This document shows, one piece after another, positions 58,352-64,000 of a stretch of 64,000 nt of DNA (position 1 is its first letter; every line of letters begins with the position of its first letter). The stretch comes from Vulcanimicrobium sp035943995. GTDB lineage: Bacteria > Vulcanimicrobiota > Vulcanimicrobiia > Vulcanimicrobiales > Vulcanimicrobiaceae. Position numbers and translations under genes: made by a program. The stretch spans positions 49,602-113,601 of the forward strand of contig DASZBS010000092.1 of NCBI GenBank assembly GCA_035943995.1. The letters are read 5' to 3'. Under the pieces are notes generated by a model that saw only the letters and a program-made list of their open reading frames with translations, did not search any database and had not been told where the DNA came from.

Positions 58352-59740
58352 CTACGTTTCAGCTGGCTTCTTCGCGATCGACCGCGCGGGGACGCCGGCC
58401 ACTTTGTCGCCCGCGGGCACGTCGCGGTTCACCACGGCGCCCGCGCCCGTGACCGCGCCGTCGCCGACGCTCACCGGTGCGACCAGCACGCTGTTCGAGC
58501 CGACCTTCACGTCGGAGCCCAGCTCGGTGCGGTTCTTGCGCACGCCGTCGAAGTTCGCCGTGATCGTGCCCGCGCCGATATTCGAGCGCGCGCCCACCGT
58601 CGCGTCACCGAGATACGTGAGGTGGTTCGCCTTGACGCCCTCGGCGAGGTGCGCGTTCTTGAGCTCGACGAAGTTGCCGATGCGCACGCCGTCGGCGAGC
58701 TGGGAGCCGCCGCGCAGGTGCGCGAACGGGCCGATCTTGACGTCGTTCGCGACCTCGCTCGCGGTCACCACGCTCTCGCGGATGTCGCAGCGCGCGCCGA
58801 TGGTCGCGTCGCTGATGCGGCTGTTCGGACCGATGCTCGTCCCCTCGCCGATGCGCGTCGCACCGCAGATCACGGTGTTCGGGCGGATCGTCACGTCGGT
58901 CGCGAGCAGCAGGCCCGGCTCGAGGTAGGTGGTCGCGGGATCGGTGATGGTCACGCCCGCGCGCATGTGCGTCTCGCACAAGCGGCGGTTCAAGAGCGCA
59001 CCGGCCGACGCGAGCTCGACGCGATCGTTCACGCCGAGCACGCTGCGGTAGTCGGCAACGGGCACCGGCGCCACGCGGCGGCCCGCCGCGATCAGCAGCT
59101 CGACCGTGTCGGTGAGGTAGTACTCGCCCTGCGCGTTGTCGTTGCCGACCTGCGCGATCGCCGCGCGCAGCGCACGCTCGTCGTACGCGTAGATCCCCGC
59201 GTTCATCTCGTCGAGCGCGAGCTGCGCCGGCGTGCAGTCTTTCGCCTCGACGATCCGCTCGACAGCCTGTCCTGACGCGGTGTCAGCTGCGGCTGAGCCC
59301 GTCGAAGGGCCGGTGCGCACGATGCGGCCGAACGCGGACGGCAGCGGCATCACCGCGGTGACGAGCGCGAGCGCGGTGCCGGCGCCGGGATCGACGGCGG
59401 CCTGCACGTCCTCGAAGATCGCCGGGTCGACCAGCGGCATGTCGCCGTACGCGACGACCAGGCAGCCGTCGTCCGGCACGATCGCGTCCAGCGCGATCTT
59501 CACCGCGTGGCCGGTGCCGAGCTGCTCGCGCTGGATCACGGTGCGCACGCCGAACGGCGCGAGCTGCGGATCGAGCTCGGGGTTCGTCACGACGACGATG
59601 TCGTCGACGCCCGCCGCGCGCAGCGCTTCGAGCACCCACCACAGCATCGGCCGCCCGCACAGCTCGTGCAGCACCTTCGCGCGCGCGGACTTCATGCGCG
59701 TCCCTTTGCCGGCGGCGAGCACGATCGCGCGCGCGCTCAC
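58352..59740 (-). CDS. glmU: UDP-GlcNAc pyrophosphorylase / GlcN-1-P acetyltransferase GlmU
   Basis: A 462-residue bifunctional enzyme making UDP-GlcNAc. The N-terminal domain has AIVLAAGKGTRMKS and the uridylyl site MPLVDP; the C-terminal left-handed beta-helix has hexapeptide repeats (IGPNSRISDATIGARCDI, RIGNFVELKNAHL) and the acetyltransferase HLTYLGDATVG. It is longer than usual by about 11 residues at position about 143-159: after GRIVR, where others have a short loop, it reads TGPSTGSAAADTASGQAVE, encoded by the dispersed repeat. The GTG start at 59740 overlaps the gltX stop. Confidence 0.94.
   Translation of the reverse strand: MSARAIVLAAGKGTRMKSARAKVLHELCGRPMLWWVLEALRAAGVDDIVVVTNPELDPQLAPFGVRTVIQREQLGTGHAVKIALDAIVPDDGCLVVAYGDMPLVDPAIFEDVQAAVDPGAGTALALVTAVMPLPSAFGRIVRTGPSTGSAAADTASGQAVERIVEAKDCTPAQLALDEMNAGIYAYDERALRAAIAQVGNDNAQGEYYLTDTVELLIAAGRRVAPVPVADYRSVLGVNDRVELASAGALLNRRLCETHMRAGVTITDPATTYLEPGLLLATDVTIRPNTVICGATRIGEGTSIGPNSRISDATIGARCDIRESVVTASEVANDVKIGPFAHLRGGSQLADGVRIGNFVELKNAHLAEGVKANHLTYLGDATVGARSNIGAGTITANFDGVRKNRTELGSDVKVGSNSVLVAPVSVGDGAVTGAGAVVNRDVPAGDKVAGVPARSIAKKPAET
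59263..59310. repeat. Dispersed repeat inserted in frame in glmU
   Basis: CAGCCTGTCCTGA, a central part CGCGGTGTCAGCTGCGGCTGAG, and CCCGTCGAAGGGC. Outer halves match the 28-bp unit at the livG start. On the minus strand it is read as GPSTGSAAADTASGQA, adding a surface loop to the pyrophosphorylase domain without breaking the frame. Confidence 0.65.
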
Positions 59741-61257
59741 GCCGCCGCCCCGTTCGAATCGTCGGGCGGTGATAGGCGCTGCCAGTCCTTCTGCTCTTTC
59801 GCGCTGACGCCGCCCAACGCGTCGAGCGCGGCGCGGAAGCGCTCGCGCACGATGTCCCGGCCGAGTAGTGCCATCGAGTCGAAGAGCGGCAGCGACGTCG
59901 GGCTGCCGGTCATCGCGACGTAGTACACGCGCGCGAGCTCGCGGAACTTCGCGCCCAGCGTCTCGCCCACGCCCTTGAGCACGCGCTCGACGGTCTCTTT
60001 GTCGAAGCTGCGCTCGGCGTCGAGCCGCCACATCGCGAGCGCGAGCGCCTTGCGCACGTCGTCGGGCGGCAGCTTCGCGCTCGCGAACGACTCTTTGGCG
60101 ATCGCGAGCCTGCCCGCGAACAAGTACGCCGCCGTGGGCACGAGATCGCTCAGCCGCTCCACGCGCGACTTCGCCAGCTCGGCGATCTTTTCGAGCCGGT
60201 CGCGGTCGAAGCCCCAGCGCTGCGTGCGCGCCAGCAGCTCGTCCGTCGAGAGCATGCGCAGGTACTGGCCGTTGAGCCAGTCGAGCTTCGCGACGTCGAA
60301 CACCGGGCCGCCGAGCGAGATCTTCGCGAGATCCAGCCGCTGGGTGAGCGTCGCGACGTCGAAGATCTCCTGGCCTTCGGCCGCGGGCGCGAGCAGCAGC
60401 CCCAGAAAGTTCAGCAGCGCCTCGGGCAGATAGCCCATGCGCTCGTAGAACAGGATGCCGGTCGGGTTCTTGCGTTTGCTGAGCTTGGACTTGTCGGGAT
60501 TGCGCAGCAGCGGCAAGTGCATCAGCGTCGGCGGCTCCCAGCCGAAATACGAGTACAGCAGTAAATGCTTGGGCGCCGACGACATCCACTCCTCACCGCG
60601 AATGACGTGCGTGATCTCCATGAGGTGGTCGTCGACCACGTTCGCGAGGTGGTACGTCGGCAGGCCGTCCGATTTCAGCAGCACCTGCATGTCGACGCTG
60701 GTGTACTCGAACGGCACCGGCCCGCGCGCGACGTCGTCCACCACGCACACGCCGCTCGCGGGCACCTTCATGCGCACGACGAACGGCTCGCCCGCCACCG
60801 CGCGCTGCTCGGATGCATCGGCCGGAATCGTGGCGCATAGACCGTCGTACTTCTGCGGCACGCTCGCCGCCCGCTGCGCGGCGCGCATCGCGTCGAGCCG
60901 CTCGGGCGTGCAGAAGCAGCGAAACGCGTGCCCGTTCTGCAGCAGTTCGTCCGAGTATTGCTTGTAGATCGCGGAGCGTTCGCTCTGGCGGTACGGGCCG
61001 TGGGGGCCGCCGACGTCCGGCCCTTCGTCCCACGAAAGCCCCGTCCAGCGCAGCGCCGCCAGGATCGCGCGCTCCGACTCCGGCGTCGAACGCGCTTGAT
61101 CGGTGTCCTCGATGCGCAGCAGAAAGTCGCCGCCGTGCTTGCGCGCGAAGCAGTAGTTCACCAAGGCGACATATGCCGTCCCGACGTGCGGATCGCCCGT
61201 CGGGCTGGGCGCGACGCGCGTCCTCACTCGACGCGCGCCGGAACTGTCTGCGCTCAC
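59737..61257 (-). CDS. gltX: Glutamyl-tRNA synthetase
   Basis: A 506-residue class I tRNA synthetase. The HIGH-type motif is APSPTGDPHVGTAY (HVGT in place of HIGH, common in GluRS) and the KMSKS-type motif is KSKLSKRKNP. Zinc-region Cys (FRCFCTPERL) and the C-terminal anticodon-binding helices are present. It could be discriminating or not; no second copy is in the window. Start GTG at 61257, 1 bp after the acyl-CoA mutase small subunit stop. Confidence 0.95.
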   Translation of the reverse strand: MSADSSGARRVRTRVAPSPTGDPHVGTAYVALVNYCFARKHGGDFLLRIEDTDQARSTPESERAILAALRWTGLSWDEGPDVGGPHGPYRQSERSAIYKQYSDELLQNGHAFRCFCTPERLDAMRAAQRAASVPQKYDGLCATIPADASEQRAVAGEPFVVRMKVPASGVCVVDDVARGPVPFEYTSVDMQVLLKSDGLPTYHLANVVDDHLMEITHVIRGEEWMSSAPKHLLLYSYFGWEPPTLMHLPLLRNPDKSKLSKRKNPTGILFYERMGYLPEALLNFLGLLLAPAAEGQEIFDVATLTQRLDLAKISLGGPVFDVAKLDWLNGQYLRMLSTDELLARTQRWGFDRDRLEKIAELAKSRVERLSDLVPTAAYLFAGRLAIAKESFASAKLPPDDVRKALALAMWRLDAERSFDKETVERVLKGVGETLGAKFRELARVYYVAMTGSPTSLPLFDSMALLGRDIVRERFRAALDALGGVSAKEQKDWQRLSPPDDSNGAAA

Positions 61258-61258
61258 G

Positions 61259-61699
61259 CTATCCGACGAGCTCCCGGCGTTTGCCGCACTCGCGCTCGAC
61301 GAACGTGATGATCTCGGACAGCGGCGCGCCCGGCGTGAAGATCTCGCGCACGCCGAGGCGCTTGAGTTCCGCCGCGTCGTCCGCCGGGATGGTGCCGCCG
61401 CCGAAGAACACGATGTCGGCCGCGTTCTGTTCCTCGAGCTGCTCGACGACCAGCGGGAACAGCGTCATGTGCGCGCCGGACAGGATCGACAAGCCGATCC
61501 CGTCGGCGTCTTCCTGGATCGCCGTCTGCACGATCTGCTCCGGCGTCTGGAACAAGCCGGTGTAGATCACTTCCATCCCGGCGTCGCGCAGGGCGCGCGC
61601 GATCACCTTCGCGCCGCGGTCGTGACCGTCGAGCCCGGCTTTGGCGACGATGACGCGCAGGGGGCGGTCGTTGGTGGTGGTGTCGGCAGCGGCAGTCAT
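61259..61699 (-). CDS. Acyl-CoA mutase small (B12-binding) subunit
   Basis: A 146-residue cobalamin-binding domain of the methylmalonyl-CoA mutase C-terminal type. The base-off His motif is AGLDGHDRGAKVIARALRDAGMEVIYTGLFQTPEQ (DxHxxG read as DGHDRG), followed by GLSILSGAHMTLFP and DIVFFGGGTIP. It binds adenosylcobalamin and pairs with the large subunit encoded 1 bp upstream. A short Ala/Thr-rich N-terminus precedes the domain. Confidence 0.92.
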   Translation of the reverse strand: MTAAADTTTNDRPLRVIVAKAGLDGHDRGAKVIARALRDAGMEVIYTGLFQTPEQIVQTAIQEDADGIGLSILSGAHMTLFPLVVEQLEEQNAADIVFFGGGTIPADDAAELKRLGVREIFTPGAPLSEIITFVERECGKRRELVG

Positions 61700-61700
61700 C

Positions 61701-63458
61701 TCAGAACTGCGTCGTCTCGGTGTAGCGGCCGTACACGCTCACCATCGCATCGACGATCTCGCCTTCCGTGGCGACCGCCTTCACGCAGTCGATCAGGTAC
61801 GGCATCACGTTCGCGTCGCCGGCGCACGCGCGTTTCAGTGCCGCGAGCGACGCCTCGACGGCCGCGCCGTCGCGGTTCGCCCGAACGTCTTGCACCGCGC
61901 GCGCCTGGCCGCGCTCGATCTCCGCGCCGATCTTGAGCAGGTTCGGGTTCTGCTTCTCGTCGGGCCGCTCGAACGCGTTGACGCCCACGATCACGCGGTC
62001 GCCCGACTCGACCGAGCGCTGGTAGCGGTACGACGCGTCGGCGATCTCGCGCTGCGGATACCCGGCCTCCACCGCTTCGACCATCCCGCCGAACTCCGCG
62101 ATGCGCGCGAAGTACTCTTCGACCTGGCGCTCCATCTCGTCGGTGAGCGCCTCGACGAAGTACGCGCCGCCGAGCGGGTCGACGACATTGGTCACGTTCG
62201 TCTCGTACGCGAGCACCTGCTGCGTGCGCAGCGCGATCTCGACCGACTTCTCGCTGGGGAGCGCGAGCACTTCGTCCATCGAGTTGGTGTGCAGCGACTG
62301 CGTTCCGCCGAGCGCCGCCGCCATCGCCTCGAACGCAACGCGCACGATGTTGTTCTCCGGCTGCTGCGCGGTCGCGCTGCACCCGGCGGTCTGCGTGTGG
62401 AAGCGCAGCTGCCACGAGCGCGGGTCCTTCGCGCCGTACTTCTCGCGCATGTGCCGCGCGTAGATGCGCCGCGCCGCGCGGAACTTCGCGATCTCCTCGA
62501 AGAAGTCGATGTGGCTGTTGAAGAAATACGACAGCCGCGGCGCGAAGTCGTCCACGTCGAGGCCGCGCTTCGTGGCTTCCTCCACGTACGCGAATCCGTC
62601 GGCCAGCGTGAACGCGAGCTCCTGCGCGGCGGTCGAGCCCGCTTCGCGGATGTGGTAGCCCGACACCGAGATGGTGTTCCATTTGGGCATCTCGCGCGTG
62701 CAGAACTCCATCATGTCGACGATGATGCGCACGTGCGGCCGCGGCGGAAAGATCCATTCTTTCTGCGCGATGTACTCTTTGAGGATGTCGGCCTGCAGCG
62801 TGCCGCCGAGGTTCGCGCGCGGGATGCCTTTGTTCTCCGCCGTTACGATGTACTGCGCGAGCGCGATGGCGGCGGGTCCGTTGATCGTCATCGACGTCGT
62901 GATCTTGCCGAGGTCGATCCCGTCGAAAAGCGTCTCCATGTCGCGCACGCTGTCGATCGCGACGCCGCACTTGCCCACTTCGCCCAGCGACTTGGGGCTG
63001 TCGGAGTCGTAGCCCATCAGCGTCGGCATGTCGAACGCGACGGAAAGCCCCATCTGCCCCTGCGACAGCAGGAAGTGATAGCGTTCGTTGGTCTGCTTGG
63101 CGTTGCCGAAGCCCGCGAACTGGCGCATCGTCCACAAGCGCGAGCGGTACATCGTCGGGTGGATGCCGCGCGTGTACGGGTACTCGCCGGGGACGCCCAG
63201 ATCGTTGGTCAGGTCGAGGTGCGCGACGTCCTGCGGGCCGTATACCGTCTTGAGCGGCACGTCCGAGATCGTGCGGTCGACCGCCCCGGAGCCTCGTCCG
63301 GCCCGCGGCGGCGTCCGCTCCGCTTTGCGCTCCCAGCGCTCGACGAGCTCACGGTACTCCGGCGTGACGTCGGGCCCGAGCCCTGACGCGCGATCGATCA
63401 TCTTGGCCAATGCAACAATCCCTTCGAGGTCGACCCGTCTGGTTCGACCTCTTCCCAT
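61701..63458 (-). CDS. Acyl-CoA mutase large subunit (methylmalonyl-CoA mutase type)
   Basis: A 585-residue (beta/alpha)8 subunit of an adenosylcobalamin-dependent mutase: PYTRGIHPTMYRSRLWTMRQFAGFGNAKQTNERY, GQMGLSVAFDMPTLMGYDSDSP and the C-terminal GGAYFVEALTDEMERQVEEYF. The Tyr in PTMY at the methylmalonyl-selective position points to methylmalonyl-CoA rather than isobutyryl-CoA (Phe there) or 2-hydroxyisobutyryl-CoA (Ile there), if the alignment is right. B12-binding is on a separate protein, as in split mutases of this type. It leads the mutase-gltX-glmU operon. ATG at 63458; N-terminal 60 residues are less conserved. Confidence 0.9.
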   Translation of the reverse strand: MGRGRTRRVDLEGIVALAKMIDRASGLGPDVTPEYRELVERWERKAERTPPRAGRGSGAVDRTISDVPLKTVYGPQDVAHLDLTNDLGVPGEYPYTRGIHPTMYRSRLWTMRQFAGFGNAKQTNERYHFLLSQGQMGLSVAFDMPTLMGYDSDSPKSLGEVGKCGVAIDSVRDMETLFDGIDLGKITTSMTINGPAAIALAQYIVTAENKGIPRANLGGTLQADILKEYIAQKEWIFPPRPHVRIIVDMMEFCTREMPKWNTISVSGYHIREAGSTAAQELAFTLADGFAYVEEATKRGLDVDDFAPRLSYFFNSHIDFFEEIAKFRAARRIYARHMREKYGAKDPRSWQLRFHTQTAGCSATAQQPENNIVRVAFEAMAAALGGTQSLHTNSMDEVLALPSEKSVEIALRTQQVLAYETNVTNVVDPLGGAYFVEALTDEMERQVEEYFARIAEFGGMVEAVEAGYPQREIADASYRYQRSVESGDRVIVGVNAFERPDEKQNPNLLKIGAEIERGQARAVQDVRANRDGAAVEASLAALKRACAGDANVMPYLIDCVKAVATEGEIVDAMVSVYGRYTETTQF

Positions 63459-63485
63459 GACTTTCCCGAACGTCTCGCCGTTGCG

Positions 63486-64000
63486 TCAGTGCGCTACGGG
63501 CACGGGGCCGTCGCTCACGCGCCGGAGCCGGGCTTTCGCGGCGGCGGCGAAGACGGCCGCGCGCAGATCGCCGGGCAGCGGCGGGGTCGCGACGATGGCG
63601 TCCCATCCGTCGCGGGCGGGCTGGTCGGGCCCGGCAAGGGCGACGAGCCCCACGCGCCGGCGCAGGTCCGCCGGCAGCCGCTCGACGCCCGTCCAGGCCG
63701 CGAGCGGGATCGGCACGACGACGACGTCGACCGCCGACGCCGCGAGCACGCGGCGCAGCCCCGCAGCATTGCTGACCGTGTCGACGGCGAAGCCCAAGGT
63801 GCGGAGCTGGTCGCCGGCGTCGTCGCCGCCCTCGGCGCCGACCAGCAACACACGCAGGCCGCGCTGGATGCGCCGCGGGTCGGCCGGGAGGGTCAGCCGC
63901 ACCCACCACGCGCCGGGATCACCGCCGGCCCGGAACGTGCCCGCGTGGCGCTCCACGATCCGAGCCGCGAGGCGCGCCCCGATCGTCGGCGCCACGCTTT
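63486..64000 (-). CDS. C-terminus of hybrid histidine kinase with degenerate receiver (runs off right edge)
   Basis: The last 171 residues are seen. The first part (VAPTIGARLAARIVERHAGTFRAGGDPGAWWVRLTLP) is the G2-box end of a histidine kinase ATPase domain. It is followed by a receiver-like domain (GLRVLLVGAEGGDDAGDQLRTLGFAVDTVSN...DVVVVPIPLAAWTGVERLP). The receiver lacks the acidic pair after the first strand (VGAEGG instead of VDDE) and the phospho-acceptor Asp (PIPLA instead of D-x-x-M/L-P), so it is a pseudo-receiver. The kinase part and sensor lie beyond the window. It may act as an internal brake or a docking domain. Confidence 0.75.
   Translation of the reverse strand, partial: SVAPTIGARLAARIVERHAGTFRAGGDPGAWWVRLTLPADPRRIQRGLRVLLVGAEGGDDAGDQLRTLGFAVDTVSNAAGLRRVLAASAVDVVVVPIPLAAWTGVERLPADLRRRVGLVALAGPDQPARDGWDAIVATPPLPGDLRAAVFAAAAKARLRRVSDGPVPVAH

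Noticed and set aside
61701..63458. 2-hydroxyisobutyryl-CoA or isobutyryl-CoA mutase
   Set aside because: Tyr is kept in PTMY at the selectivity position, which suits methylmalonyl-CoA; stated with caution because no alignment could be run.
1..64000. CRISPR array, prophage, complete insertion sequence, rRNA or tRNA gene
   Set aside because: No regularly spaced direct repeats, no transposase or integrase, and no recognisable rRNA or tRNA structure found by reading the sequence.

Overview
High-GC bacterial chromosome segment, densely coded. Same-strand neighbours very often overlap as ATGA, GTGA or TGATG. Secreted proteins carry signal peptides or lipoboxes. There are beta-barrel (DUF5916-type) proteins, a Liv amino-acid ABC transporter, B12-dependent acyl-CoA mutase and an aerobic urate pathway. 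The style and the gene mix suggest an uncultured diderm lineage such as Candidatus Eremiobacterota (WPS-2). That placement is inference from gene content only: no rRNA or tRNA gene was found to test it.

Layout. 1-0.2 kb: start of a lipoprotein gene that runs off the left edge. 0.5-7.4 kb: GH38 alpha-mannosidase, a small secreted CARDB-like protein, an alpha/beta hydrolase, a metallo-beta-lactamase/cupin fusion, a DMT permease and an S66 peptidase. 7.5-9.6 kb: first DUF5916-type barrel protein with a good sigma70 promoter and a 16-bp palindrome. 9.7-19.4 kb: one long leftward gene run with livJHMGF, a degraded VapBC-like pair, then hyuA-hyuB and a DUF1445 protein, probably for uptake and turnover of 5-oxoproline or another cyclic amide. 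19.5-24.5 kb: P450, beta-propeller, DUF1028 protein and an oligopeptide-binding lipoprotein. 24.7-27.6 kb: uvrB with an AbiJ-like abortive-infection gene fused to its stop codon. 27.8-32.1 kb: prs-rplY-pth, a CAP protein, a pseudo-acetylglutamate kinase and a secreted protein. 32.1-36.1 kb: inactive M48-like membrane protein, thyX, and a chemoreceptor-like protein.

36.2-55.4 kb is the core of the window: a purine-degradation locus interrupted by a lanthipeptide island. Purine genes: xanthine dehydrogenase (two genes, left side), then 8-oxoguanine deaminase, uraD, puuD, uraH, a gamma-glutamylcyclotransferase-like protein, allantoate amidohydrolase, adenine deaminase and allantoinase puuE (right side). 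Together they cover adenine to hypoxanthine, xanthine, urate, 5-hydroxyisourate, OHCU, allantoin, allantoate and ureidoglycine. The island (39.8-48.4 kb) holds a class III lanthipeptide synthetase (LanKC), an ABC exporter without a peptidase domain, a 59-residue precursor peptide at 45346-45525 with the class III leader signature ILELQ and two S-x-x-S-x-x-C labionin motifs, an AraC regulator coupled to a second DUF5916-type barrel, and a secreted helical-repeat protein coupled to LanKC. This precursor and its unusual surroundings are the most interesting part of the window.

55.5-64 kb: two tandem phosphoesterase lipoproteins, then a tight leftward operon of acyl-CoA mutase large and small subunits, gltX and glmU, and at the right edge the C-terminus of a hybrid histidine kinase with a degenerate receiver. 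A short dispersed repeat (AGCCTGTCCTGAG...GTCGAAGGG) has been read into the proteins LivG and GlmU.
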